From positions 310,001 to 374,000 of the forward strand of contig NZ_NIUC01000003.1 of assembly GCF_002807035.1 (NCBI RefSeq): a stretch of DNA of 64,000 bases, read 5' to 3'. Below are positions 1-10,460 of this stretch, piece after piece (position 1 is the first letter of the stretch; each line of letters begins with the position of its first letter). This DNA is from Algoriphagus formosus (GTDB lineage Bacteria; Bacteroidota; Bacteroidia; Cytophagales; Cyclobacteriaceae). Position numbers and translations under genes: made by a program. Under the pieces are notes generated by a model that did no database searches, had not been told where the DNA came from, and saw only the letters and a list, made by a program, of their open reading frames with translations.

Positions 1-2
1 CA

Positions 3-1592
<1,590 letters not shown>

Positions 1593-1660
1593 GGGTTTTT
1601 GGAAAGACTTAAGGTAAATAAGATAGCAATTATATAGGTTTAAATACTTTTAAAGTCCAG

Positions 1661-1685
1661 TCGCCCTGAGCGGAGTCGAAGGGTC
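1661..1685. repeat. Short GC-rich intergenic repeat element between convergent genes
   Basis: A stretch reading TCGCCCTGAGCGGAGTCGAA followed by GGGTC lies in an AT-rich gap between the convergent GH97 and sialidase genes. From memory, this string and its complement recur as intergenic repeats in many environmental bacteria. No second copy was found in this window, so the call rests on recognition only. Confidence 0.35.
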
Positions 1686-1722
1686 ATTATATCATTAGAA
1701 AACCATATTATACTTCATAAAT

Positions 1723-2886
1723 TCAATCCCTCCATCGGACTGATTTGAATACGATCTGTCTGTAATTATCCCTTTCGTATAGAATTCCCAGCGTGTTTTC
1801 ATCCAATTTGACCAAATCGGAATAAGCCGTCCAAGGGAGTTTTTTTGGATCTGAAGTGAAGTCAACCGGAATCACATGGTCCCAAGTCTTTCCTTCATCG
1901 TAGCTGATTTTGACGGTCAGATAATTCCGTTCCTTTTCATCTGCAGCATTGGAATGAGCGAGGATTGTTTTTCCATCCTTTTCTCCCAAATCCAAAATGG
2001 AAGCCTGACAAACCGGGTCGGGGAGTTGGGGCTCAAAGTAATTTTTTTCCCAAGTCTGACCTCCGTCTGAAGAGTAAGAAATGATGCGCTGACGGATGTC
2101 TCCTTTCTGATTTCTCGAACTCATAATCATCCGGCCATCGGATAGCTCAGCTGCGATGGATTCATTGGAGCCGCCAAATTCTACCGATTCGGAAAGCCCA
2201 AAGCTTTCCCCTTTATCATCCGTATAAAAACCATGTGCCTGATAGTCCGACCAGTCGTCTTTTGGACCACCTTGAGAGTGATTGGCTGCGACATAAATTC
2301 TCCCTTTGTGGGGTCCGTTTTGAAACTGGAAAGCATGGCCAGGGGTATTGGCATAGTGCCGCCAATCTTCTGAAAAAGTGTAGTTCGGATTAAAATCAGG
2401 ATTATTAGGGCGATGAACCTTTGGAGTGATGTTTTCTGGTTCGGTCCAGGTTTTACCCAAGTCATAGGATTTAATCAGCCAAACTTCCCGGACTCCCTGA
2501 TTCATTCGTACATCATATTCATGATTGTTGCCGGTGTTGTAAAAGAGAAAAACCACTCCTTCAGGATACTTGGGGTCAAATAAATCCACTACTGGAGCTG
2601 GATTTCCAGCTTGGAGGCTATCGTAATCCACTAAGGTCTGAATAGGAGACCAGGTGTAGCCACCGTCCAAGCTTTTTTTCATCACCAGATTCACATCTCC
2701 AAAATCATCCGAGCCGTTCACCCTGCCTTCGGCAAAAGCCAAAAGCTCTCCATTCGGTAAGTCAATAATCGCTGGAATTCGGTAGATCGCATGGCCTTCT
2801 TGACCTGCTTCGAATACGATAGTTTCTTGTGCAAAAAGGAGAAGTCCTGAAATTTGGAACAGGCAATAAAAAACAAACTTCTTCAA
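1723..2886 (-). CDS. Exo-alpha-sialidase (BNR/Asp-box repeat, GH33-like)
   Basis: A secreted sialidase-fold enzyme expected to cleave terminal sialic acid from glycans. It has the RIP arginine motif (YRIPAI) near the N-terminus, four good Asp boxes (SLDGGYTW, SYDLGKTW, SSDGGQTW, SYDEGKTW) plus a weaker one (TDDKGESF), and a NESIAAEL segment carrying the expected glutamate. The frame has no ATG before its upstream stop. The TTG at 2886 gives a clean signal peptide (KKFVFYCLFQISGLLLFAQ), while a TTG at 2925 would add 13 unlikely residues; 2886 was chosen for that reason. It is the last gene of a leftward operon behind two sulfatases, which suggests removal of sialyl and sulfate caps from the same glycan. 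Confidence 0.85.
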   Translation of the reverse strand: MKKFVFYCLFQISGLLLFAQETIVFEAGQEGHAIYRIPAIIDLPNGELLAFAEGRVNGSDDFGDVNLVMKKSLDGGYTWSPIQTLVDYDSLQAGNPAPVVDLFDPKYPEGVVFLFYNTGNNHEYDVRMNQGVREVWLIKSYDLGKTWTEPENITPKVHRPNNPDFNPNYTFSEDWRHYANTPGHAFQFQNGPHKGRIYVAANHSQGGPKDDWSDYQAHGFYTDDKGESFGLSESVEFGGSNESIAAELSDGRMIMSSRNQKGDIRQRIISYSSDGGQTWEKNYFEPQLPDPVCQASILDLGEKDGKTILAHSNAADEKERNYLTVKISYDEGKTWDHVIPVDFTSDPKKLPWTAYSDLVKLDENTLGILYERDNYRQIVFKSVRWRD

Positions 2887-2956
2887 GATGAGGGTATTTT
2901 GGGTTTCTGCCGCCAAAATAAACAATCCCCATCAATGAAGAAGCTTGTAAAAGCAA

Positions 2957-4414
2957 TTAATCCTCTTCGAAATAGCGCTTAAGCGTGTATTCCGGCTGCC
3001 ACTGGTCAGGCTTTCTTTGGAGCGTGTCCGGATCGTAGGCCATGGGTTTGATGATATCGGCTGTAAGTGCAACAGTGTCCTTAAACTGCCCTTGCCATTC
3101 GGCCATTAATTGGAAAAGTTCCTCTTTTTTGCTGGCGAAAGCTGGGTTTTCGGCAAGATTATTCAGTTCCAGTGGATCCCTCTCCAAATCAAATAATTGG
3201 GTATAATCCCGTTCCGGATAGCGAATTAGCTTGAATTTTTTATCTCTTACAGCCCGGACGGTATTTCGGTAGGAGGTAAACAAAGCGTCCCTCACACCCT
3301 CCTGATCACCGCTAATTACCGGAACCAAGCTCTTGCCGTCGATATCTTTTGGCTGAGGCAAACCGGCCAAATCAGCCAAGGTTGGATAAAGATCATGGAT
3401 ATAAGCAAAGGCATCCAACTCCTGATCTGCAGGCACTCTGGGTCCTTTGATGATCAGAGGGATTTTTGAGCTGTGTTCGTAGAGACTTTGCTTGCCCAAT
3501 AGTCCGTGACTTCCTGCAGCAAGGCCGTTATCAGCCGCATAGACAATGATGGTATTTTCGTACTGTCCAGTTTCTTTAAGAGTATTCAGGATTCTTTGAA
3601 TCTGGCCATCTAGATGGGTGATCAAGGCATAATAGTCTGAAAGAATCATCTGGATCACTTCGGGTTTTCGCGGCCATCCAGTTAGATTTTCATCCCTTAC
3701 CGTGAGATGATCGAATTCAAAGGGATGGTAGGGCATGTAGTTTCCGGGCAAAGGAAGGGAACCATCAGGATAGTGATTGATGTAAGTAGCTTCCGGGGAA
3801 TAGGGGTCATGAGGCACTGTAAAGGCCACATAAGCGAAAAATGGCTGATCGGGATTTGTCTGACTGTGACTTTGGATAAAATCAATAGCAGCCTGAGCAA
3901 AAAGCTCCGTAGAATAACCCTTGCGTTCTGGTTCGCCTAGCTTTCCACTATCATCAAAGTCTCGAAGAGGAAGGTCATAATGATTGGCCATTCCACCGAG
4001 ATACACGTTTTTAGCTTCCTGAAAACTCGCTTCAAAAGCCTCTCGTTCATTGTGCCATTTTCCGGTTCCAAAGGTTTTGTATCCCGCCGCCGCAAAATCC
4101 ATAGTCATGGTATGTTCGCCTTGGAGTTTGTCATAAACTCTAAAAAGATTCTTTCCTGAAAAAAGCATTGCTCGGCTGGCCATACAGATGGCCCCGTGAT
4201 TTCCACCCATGACGTAAGCATTGGTAAAGCGGCTGCCTTCCCGAGCCAGTTGATCAATCGTAGGAGTCTGAATGTAGGAGTTTCCATAAATACCCAAAGC
4301 ATCCGCCCGCTGATCGTCAGCAAAGAGGAAAAGAACGTTGGGAGATTTTGCTGGCTGTTTTTCCTGACAGGCAAAAAGCAAGGAAAAGAAAAGGATCGTA
4401 TAGATTAGCTTCAT
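2957..4414 (-). CDS. Type I sulfatase lipoprotein with CxASR formylglycine motif
   Basis: Arylsulfatase-superfamily hydrolase (485 aa) predicted to remove sulfate esters from a glycan. A lipoprotein signal ends at C16 (LLFAC), so it is probably anchored in the periplasm or at the cell surface. The alkaline-phosphatase-like core starts with a metal site at FADDQRADALG (about residues 31-41). The residue to become formylglycine is C77 in CMASRAMLFSG; the usual Pro of CxPSR is Ala, a variant I recall being accepted by anaerobic-type maturases. It lies two bases downstream of another sulfatase and upstream of a sialidase. No formylglycine-generating enzyme gene is visible in the window. The exact substrate cannot be assigned. 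Confidence 0.88.
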   Translation of the reverse strand: MKLIYTILFFSLLFACQEKQPAKSPNVLFLFADDQRADALGIYGNSYIQTPTIDQLAREGSRFTNAYVMGGNHGAICMASRAMLFSGKNLFRVYDKLQGEHTMTMDFAAAGYKTFGTGKWHNEREAFEASFQEAKNVYLGGMANHYDLPLRDFDDSGKLGEPERKGYSTELFAQAAIDFIQSHSQTNPDQPFFAYVAFTVPHDPYSPEATYINHYPDGSLPLPGNYMPYHPFEFDHLTVRDENLTGWPRKPEVIQMILSDYYALITHLDGQIQRILNTLKETGQYENTIIVYAADNGLAAGSHGLLGKQSLYEHSSKIPLIIKGPRVPADQELDAFAYIHDLYPTLADLAGLPQPKDIDGKSLVPVISGDQEGVRDALFTSYRNTVRAVRDKKFKLIRYPERDYTQLFDLERDPLELNNLAENPAFASKKEELFQLMAEWQGQFKDTVALTADIIKPMAYDPDTLQRKPDQWQPEYTLKRYFEED

Positions 4415-4416
4415 GT

Positions 4417-5847
4417 CTAATAAGTTATGAATAGATCATTTTTTCGAACTTCGGTAATTTTTTTGGCTAATATTTTCTGCATTTCCAAAACTATGGGTTG
4501 AAATGCTTCCAAATTTGCCAGATTGGCAAACTGTCCCGGGTCTTGGTGCATATCAAACAATTCCATGCCTTCCTCTCCATTTTCACCATACTGAATGTAA
4601 GCCCATCTATCACTGCGAATCAAGTAGGTATTGCCTCCTTGAGTTACCGAAAAGGCAAAATCCCGAACAGATTCTTCTTTTCCTTTGAGGATGGAAGCTA
4701 AGCTTTTCCCTTGAATCCCAGTAGGTATTTCAAATCCTGTCAAATCCAAAAGTGTTGGATATAAATCAATTAACTCGACCAGTGCCTCTGATTTTCCCGC
4801 AGTCATGCCAGGAACACGGAGCATTAGCGGAACTTTGACAGATTCTTCTTTTAGGGACACTTTCATCCAAAAGTCATGCTCTCCCAAGTGAAATCCATGG
4901 TCTGAAGTGAAAATTACGATCGTGTTGTCATCCAAACCTTCCTCCTTCAATGTTGCCAAGATTTTTCCCACTTGGGCATCCATAAAGCTGACTGAGGCGT
5001 AGTAGGCAGCAATCGCCTTTTGTTTTTGCGAATAACTCATCTCAGAGTTTTGGGTAGTCACATAGTTGATTCCTTTTTCTGGGATGTCCTCCCAATCTCC
5101 TTCAACTACCGGAGGAGGAACAATTTGCTGCCAGGGATAATGAGCAAAATATTCCTTTGGAGCCACAAAGGGAACATGTGGCCTGACCAGGCCTACAGCT
5201 AGGAAGAAAGGCTCGTTTTTATGTTCTCGAATTAACTCAATTGCTTTTTGAGCGGTTTTTCCATCTGATTGGACCTGATCGCCTCCTTCTGAATGAACGA
5301 TGGTCATGACATTGCCACCCTTTCTTCCGATGCTTCCATCGGGGTTATTTTGAACCAATTCGGCAAACCCCTCAGACTTCCATTCTGGACCTTGGGAATT
5401 GAATTTCTCAGTCCAGGATGCCGGATCATCCTGCCCGTCAGATCCGGTCTCAATATCAATGGGAACTCCCATATGGAAGATCTTACTCACACGTGCGGAG
5501 TAATAGCCTCTGTTCTTGAAAAACTGTGCTAGGGATTCCTTTTCATCACCTACATTTTCTCTTCCGCTCACATATCCATAAGTCTGAGTGGCAGTTGGAT
5601 AATAACCAAACATCAAAGAAGCCCGGGAAGGACCACAGACAGGATATTGAGAATAAGCACGCTCAAAAAGAAAACTTTCCTGGGCCAATTGATCCAGCAC
5701 TGGTGTTTTCACCATCTCGTTTCCATAGGACCCCAATGCAGTGGTTGTAAGGTCATCAGCAATTATCAGTAAAACATTACTTGGTTTTTTTTGGGCTGAT
5801 GAAAATAAAGGAATGAGAAATAATAGTGTCAGAACCAGGCTCTTCAT
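4417..5847 (-). CDS. Type I sulfatase, iduronate-2-sulfatase-like
   Basis: Secreted sulfatase of 476 aa with a cleavable signal peptide ending near SSAQ. The order of motifs (IIADDL metal site, PVLDQLA, QYPVCGPSR, then GYYP, and FTSDHGFHLGEHDFWMK near the middle) resembles the iduronate-2-sulfatase group. C71 of CGPSRASLMFG is the formylglycine candidate. The position normally held by Thr or Ser before the last Gly of the consensus is Phe here, which is unusual. It is the first gene of the leftward operon, so its upstream region (5848-5990) should carry that operon's promoter, although I could not identify a convincing one. Iduronate-type specificity is only suggested by similarity. Confidence 0.87.
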   Translation of the reverse strand: MKSLVLTLLFLIPLFSSAQKKPSNVLLIIADDLTTTALGSYGNEMVKTPVLDQLAQESFLFERAYSQYPVCGPSRASLMFGYYPTATQTYGYVSGRENVGDEKESLAQFFKNRGYYSARVSKIFHMGVPIDIETGSDGQDDPASWTEKFNSQGPEWKSEGFAELVQNNPDGSIGRKGGNVMTIVHSEGGDQVQSDGKTAQKAIELIREHKNEPFFLAVGLVRPHVPFVAPKEYFAHYPWQQIVPPPVVEGDWEDIPEKGINYVTTQNSEMSYSQKQKAIAAYYASVSFMDAQVGKILATLKEEGLDDNTIVIFTSDHGFHLGEHDFWMKVSLKEESVKVPLMLRVPGMTAGKSEALVELIDLYPTLLDLTGFEIPTGIQGKSLASILKGKEESVRDFAFSVTQGGNTYLIRSDRWAYIQYGENGEEGMELFDMHQDPGQFANLANLEAFQPIVLEMQKILAKKITEVRKNDLFITY

Positions 5848-5965
5848 AGGCTTTAAAATATCATTTTAATATACATCATTTTTAAAAGCTCCTTGTCTAG
5901 AAAGGGGGATAGGATATCCGAAGAAATGTATTGAATTCATTTTCTGAGTGTTATATAATAGGCGT

Positions 5966-6060
5966 TAATTTTATTTGGATTTTTTCCAAATAAGTATTGC
6001 TCAATAAAATCAGCTAGCGTAAGTTTGCGGCTCTATTTTAAATCAATCCAAATAAAATTA
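5966..6060 (+). promoter_or_regulatory. Promoter of the TonB receptor gene, bracketed by a perfect 16-bp inverted repeat
   Basis: A Bacteroidota-type promoter is visible: TTG at 5997-5999, 20 bases, then TAAGTTTG at 6020-6027, followed by the ATG at 6065. It is flanked by TAATTTTATTTGGATT at 5966-5981 and its exact reverse complement at 6045-6060. A third, shorter copy (TCCAAATAA at 5985-5993) forms a hairpin with the left copy. The layout fits either paired operator sites for one regulator or the short repeats of an invertible promoter. The enclosed segment (63 bp) is smaller than the known invertible promoters of Bacteroides. Confidence 0.6.
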
Positions 6061-6064
6061 GTAA

Positions 6065-8491
6065 ATGAAATTTGTATACGGGTTCTTAATATTTGCAATA
6101 TTATTCTCAGTAGAAGGTCTTGCGCAGAAGAATATTTTGAAAGGTGAGGTTTCTGACGAAAATGGAATTCCTATTGAGGGTGCTTCTATCTATCTAAAGG
6201 GTACAGTACGGGGAGTTCAGTCAGATTTGAAAGGAATGTATGAATTGAAGGATTTTCCTCAAGGAACCTATCAATTATTAGTCAGCTTAATAGGTTTTCA
6301 AAATTGGTCTCAGGAGTTTTCGATAGAAGCGGGAGAGGTCAAAGAACTCGATATCCTTTTAAAGCAGGATGATTTATTACTTTCTGAATTCAGTGTTTCA
6401 GCAAGTCGTGGAATTTTAGGCCAGGGTAGATTACCTGAAGTTTCTGATTTCAGAATCAATGCCGGTAAAAAAAATGAAGTGATTCGAATCGCTGAAATTG
6501 ATGCTAATCTGGCGATGAATAATAGTCGGCAGGTCTTTGGGAGAACACCAGGAATCTCTATTTGGGAAAATGATGGATCGGGGATCCAACTAGGAGTTGC
6601 TTCTAGAGGATTAAGCCCTAATCGTTCATGGGAATTCAATGTACGAATGAATGGCTATGATATTACTCCTGATCCGATGGGATATCCAGAAGCGTATTTT
6701 ACTCCTCCATTGGAAGTTGTAGAGCAGATTGAGATTGTCAGAGGTGCCTCTTCTTTGCAATATGGTCCCCAATTTGGAGGTCTCATGAATTTTGTGCTCA
6801 GAAAACCAGATAAGTCTACTCGTTTTACAGCCGAATCAATTAATACCGTGGGAAGCAATGGGCTATTTAGCACCTTCAATTACATCGGAGGAACTGAAGG
6901 GAAATGGAATTACACGGCCTATTATCAAAAAAGGAGAGGGGATGGATGGAGAGAAAATGGTTTTTTCAATACTGACCATGCTCATTTGGAAATCAACTAT
7001 GCGGCCAGTAATCGACTAAAATTAGGTTATGAAATGACCTACATGACCACCGAGACTCAGCAGCCAGGTGGTCTGACTGATGCTCAGTTTGAAGATGATT
7101 CCCAACAAAGCACACGCAGTCGAAATTGGTTTAATACTCCTTGGTTTATTCCTTCAATTTCCGCAGAATACCTATTTTCTCAAAACACAAAGGTGAGTTG
7201 GAAAGTGTTCGGCACCTTTGCAGAGAGGAATAGTGTGGGTTTCATGCGTCCAATTAATCAGGAAGATGATTTAGGTAATCGTCAAGTTGATCGGGACTTT
7301 TACACCACTTATGGTTCAGAAATTCGTCTCAGTTCGACCTATGAATTGTTTGGTCAAGAACAGACTCTCATGACAGGAGTTCGCTATTTCAATGGAAATA
7401 TTGACCGAAATCAAAGAGGGGTTGGTACAAGTGCTGCGGATATGGATTTTTCCGTGCCAAATGGAGACTACAGTAGAAAGTTGGATTACAGCAACAGTAA
7501 CATTGCTGCTTTTGCAGAGAATGTGTTTCGTCTAGATGAGAAGTTTCTTTTCACAGCGGGTATACGTCTAGAAAATATCCGTTCTGAAAACCAAGGTCAA
7601 TTTAATCTGGTCAACGGTGTTCCCCAATTTTTAGATCCAGTTGAGCGAACAAGGAGTTTCGTTTTACTAGGCTTGGGTGCTGAATACCATCTTGGCAAGA
7701 GTACTGAGTTTTATACCAACTTTTCTCAAGCGTATCGACCTGTATTGATTTCTGATCTTACCCCTCCTGCAACTACGGATGTGATCGATCCAAATTTGCA
7801 GGATTCAAAAGGGTATAACTTTGACCTGGGGTTAAGAGGTTCTATTTTCCCTTCTCTTAATTTCGATGTTAGTTATTTTCGCCTTAATTATGAAGATAGA
7901 ATTGGGACTATCGCACAAGCTAGAGAGGATGGAAGTATCTATCAATTCCGTACAAATTTGGGAAATTCCATCAGCCAAGGCTTTGAGGGATATGTGGAGT
8001 TTGATCCTATCACAGCGATTTTTGAGAGCTCTCGATTTGGCTACCTTCATTTATTTGCATCCTTAGCATTCATTGATGCAACTTATGGAAACTTTGAGAT
8101 CAAAACTGTCAATGATGGGCAAGTTGTAGAAAGGAACCTCAAAGGAAACCAGGTTGAGAATGCACCAAGAAAAATTAATCGGTACGGAGCAACTTACAGC
8201 TTGGGCAAATTTTCCATGACTTGGCAGTTGAGTGATATAGGAGAAGCATATTCTGACGCTTCAAATACCCTTGCTCCTAATGCAGCAGCTACCGTCGGAT
8301 TGATCCCTTCCTATCAAGTACAAGATCTTTCAGCTTCCTGGAATATTTGGAAGCAGCATAGCCTGAAAGCTGGAGTGAATAATCTAACTGATGAACGGTA
8401 TTTCACTCGCAGAGCAGGTGGATATCCAGGTCCTGGAATTATGCCTGCAGATGGAAGAACATTCTATCTCACATTCGGACTGAAGTTCTAA
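6065..8491 (+). CDS. TonB-dependent outer-membrane receptor, FecA/siderophore-type, with carboxypeptidase-regulatory N-terminus
   Basis: An 808-residue outer-membrane gated transporter driven by TonB. In order: signal peptide (cleavage near GLAQ, residue 21), a carboxypeptidase-regulatory-like beta domain (about residues 25-105), a plug domain (about 135-255) with the typical VVEQIEIVRGASSLQYG segment, and a 22-strand barrel ending in the aromatic FYLTFGLKF. The plug and barrel resemble ferric-citrate or siderophore receptors. No SusD partner lies next to it, so it is not a SusC-type starch or glycan importer by context. It has its own promoter and a strong terminator behind it. It separates two groups of sulfatase genes and might serve the same nutrient, but its ligand is unknown. 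Confidence 0.92.
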   Translation: MKFVYGFLIFAILFSVEGLAQKNILKGEVSDENGIPIEGASIYLKGTVRGVQSDLKGMYELKDFPQGTYQLLVSLIGFQNWSQEFSIEAGEVKELDILLKQDDLLLSEFSVSASRGILGQGRLPEVSDFRINAGKKNEVIRIAEIDANLAMNNSRQVFGRTPGISIWENDGSGIQLGVASRGLSPNRSWEFNVRMNGYDITPDPMGYPEAYFTPPLEVVEQIEIVRGASSLQYGPQFGGLMNFVLRKPDKSTRFTAESINTVGSNGLFSTFNYIGGTEGKWNYTAYYQKRRGDGWRENGFFNTDHAHLEINYAASNRLKLGYEMTYMTTETQQPGGLTDAQFEDDSQQSTRSRNWFNTPWFIPSISAEYLFSQNTKVSWKVFGTFAERNSVGFMRPINQEDDLGNRQVDRDFYTTYGSEIRLSSTYELFGQEQTLMTGVRYFNGNIDRNQRGVGTSAADMDFSVPNGDYSRKLDYSNSNIAAFAENVFRLDEKFLFTAGIRLENIRSENQGQFNLVNGVPQFLDPVERTRSFVLLGLGAEYHLGKSTEFYTNFSQAYRPVLISDLTPPATTDVIDPNLQDSKGYNFDLGLRGSIFPSLNFDVSYFRLNYEDRIGTIAQAREDGSIYQFRTNLGNSISQGFEGYVEFDPITAIFESSRFGYLHLFASLAFIDATYGNFEIKTVNDGQVVERNLKGNQVENAPRKINRYGATYSLGKFSMTWQLSDIGEAYSDASNTLAPNAAATVGLIPSYQVQDLSASWNIWKQHSLKAGVNNLTDERYFTRRAGGYPGPGIMPADGRTFYLTFGLKF

Positions 8492-8513
8492 ATGCAACAA
8501 AAATTTCTTAAAG

Positions 8514-8544
8514 AGCCATTCTGATTTTTCAGGGTGGCTTTTTT
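8514..8544 (+). terminator. Rho-independent terminator after the TonB receptor gene
   Basis: AGCCATTCTGA (8514-8524) pairs with TCAGGGTGGCT (8529-8539) across a four-T loop, with two G-U pairs, and is followed by a run of six T. It lies 23 bases past the receptor stop codon. Confidence 0.85.
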
Positions 8545-8754
8545 CATTTACAGTGAAATTCTATGAATGGGTTCAATTCATAGCTGAAGTTTTTTACTTT
8601 TATTCCAAGCCCCAGACTTATTAAGCTCCTTAAAGAAAAAAATCACACGATCCTTTTCCTGAACTCATTATGGTGTTGGATGCCTAGTATATCGGGGTTT
8701 GGTATTCCTCCTTGCAGTTAGGATGATTACCTTAGAAAAGCTAACTCAAATCAT

Positions 8755-10446
8755 ATGAAATCACCAATTGCCCTCATTGGAAGTCTTTTAATCCTGACTT
8801 TGGCTTTTTCCTGCAAGCAAGAGAGAAGCCCCGAGCGTCCCAACATCGTTTTTATCATGTCAGATGATCATGCCTATCAGGCCATTTCCGCCTACAGTGA
8901 TCACTTGATTGAGACGCCCAATATTGATCGGATTGCAAAAATGGGAATGCTTTTTACCAATGCCACGGTAACCAATTCGATCTGTGCTCCGAGTAGAGCT
9001 ACGATTTTGACAGGAAAGCACTCTCATATCAATGGAAAGGTGGATAATCATTTTCCTTTTGACACTACCAATGTGACTTTTCCCCAACTCTTTCAAGATG
9101 CTGGCTATCAGACAGCCATGTTTGGAAAGCTTCATTTTGGCAACAATCCAAAAGGCTTTGATCAGTTCAAAATCTTACCAGGTCAGGGGAAATATTACAA
9201 TCCTGAATTTATCACAAAGAATGATGGTAGAGTTCAAGTCGAGGGCTATGTCACGGATATTATCACGGATATGACCCTAGACTGGCTACAAAATGAGCGA
9301 AAAGAGGAAGATCCCTTCTTGCTTTTTTATTTGCATAAAGCCCCACACCGGGAATGGCTACCTGCAGGCAGACATGTGGCAGAGTTTACTCAGCGAACCT
9401 TTCCTGAGCCAGCTACCCTTTTTGATGATTATTCAGGCCGTGGCCGTGCTGCCAAAGAAGCGGAGATGAATTTGCTCAAAGACATGCACTGGGCCGGCGA
9501 TTCAAAAATCACACCTGAAGTGATGGATGAATTGGGCTTGGAGCCAACTTCTGGTTGGGATAAGGCAGCCTTTGAAGGTGAGGTAGGGCGAATGAATGCG
9601 GAGCAACGAGCCGTTTGGGATGAGTCTTACAATAAGGTGATTGAAGATTTCAAGAAAGCCTATCCTACCATGACGGATGAGGATAAGATGAAGTGGCGAT
9701 ATCAGCGCTACATGCAGGACTATTTGGGGACGATCAAGGCAGTGGATGAAAATGTAGGTCGAGTGATTGACTACCTCGAGGCAAATGGCTTGATGGAAAA
9801 TACCATCATCGTTTACACCTCAGATCAGGGATTCTATTTGGGAGAGCATGGTTGGTTTGACAAGCGTTTTGTGTATGATGAAAGTTTCAAAACCCCGCTT
9901 TTGGTGGCCTGGCCTGGAAAAGTAGCTGCTGGGTCAAAATCGGATGAGATGGTTCAAAACTTAGATTTTGCGCAGACATTTTTGGCAGCAGCAGGAATCG
10001 AAGCTCCATCGGATATGCAAGGTGAAAGCCTTTTACCGCTCTTGACAGGAGAAGGGGAGTGGACTCGGGATGCTGTGTATTATCATTATTACGAATATCC
10101 TTCCGTGCACATGGTAAAGCGTCATTATGCCATTGTGACCAAGGAGTATAAGTTGACTCATTATTATTTCGATACCGATGAGTGGGAATTGATCGACCGG
10201 ATTAATGATCCCATGGAGTTGAAAAATGTCTATGATGATCCTGAATATGCTGAGATCAGAGAAGAGCTGCATCAGAAATTGGATAGCTTGCGCGAAAAGT
10301 ATGGAGACAACTCTCAGATTTCTCAACGCTACCTGCAAGAATACCTAGATTACCTTCAAAAAAACAATTCCTACGCAGGAGGGAAAAACACGGATCTCTT
10401 GGATAAAATATTCAAGGATAGAAAGCTCAGCACTGAGAAGGAATAA
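8755..10446 (+). CDS. Type I sulfatase lipoprotein, N-acetylglucosamine-6-sulfatase-like (tandem copy 1)
   Basis: Sulfatase of 563 aa with a lipoprotein signal ending at C20 (LAFSC). The metal site is IMSDDHAYQA (about residues 34-43), and C77 in the complete consensus CAPSRATILTG is the formylglycine precursor. Later motifs include TSDQGFYLGEHGWFDKR. The sequence most resembles the group I recall as GlcNAc-6-O-sulfatases acting on mucin-type or glycosaminoglycan sugars. The gene 14 bases downstream encodes a close paralogue with the same layout. Together with the sialidase upstream this suggests a sulfated, sialylated glycoprotein glycan as target; that is inference. Confidence 0.88.
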   Translation: MKSPIALIGSLLILTLAFSCKQERSPERPNIVFIMSDDHAYQAISAYSDHLIETPNIDRIAKMGMLFTNATVTNSICAPSRATILTGKHSHINGKVDNHFPFDTTNVTFPQLFQDAGYQTAMFGKLHFGNNPKGFDQFKILPGQGKYYNPEFITKNDGRVQVEGYVTDIITDMTLDWLQNERKEEDPFLLFYLHKAPHREWLPAGRHVAEFTQRTFPEPATLFDDYSGRGRAAKEAEMNLLKDMHWAGDSKITPEVMDELGLEPTSGWDKAAFEGEVGRMNAEQRAVWDESYNKVIEDFKKAYPTMTDEDKMKWRYQRYMQDYLGTIKAVDENVGRVIDYLEANGLMENTIIVYTSDQGFYLGEHGWFDKRFVYDESFKTPLLVAWPGKVAAGSKSDEMVQNLDFAQTFLAAAGIEAPSDMQGESLLPLLTGEGEWTRDAVYYHYYEYPSVHMVKRHYAIVTKEYKLTHYYFDTDEWELIDRINDPMELKNVYDDPEYAEIREELHQKLDSLREKYGDNSQISQRYLQEYLDYLQKNNSYAGGKNTDLLDKIFKDRKLSTEKE

Positions 10447-10460
10447 GCATTTGATAAAAC

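Noticed and set aside
6065..8491. SusC of a polysaccharide utilisation locus
   Set aside because: No SusD-like gene follows, and the plug and barrel resemble FecA-type receptors at 808 residues, shorter than usual SusC proteins.
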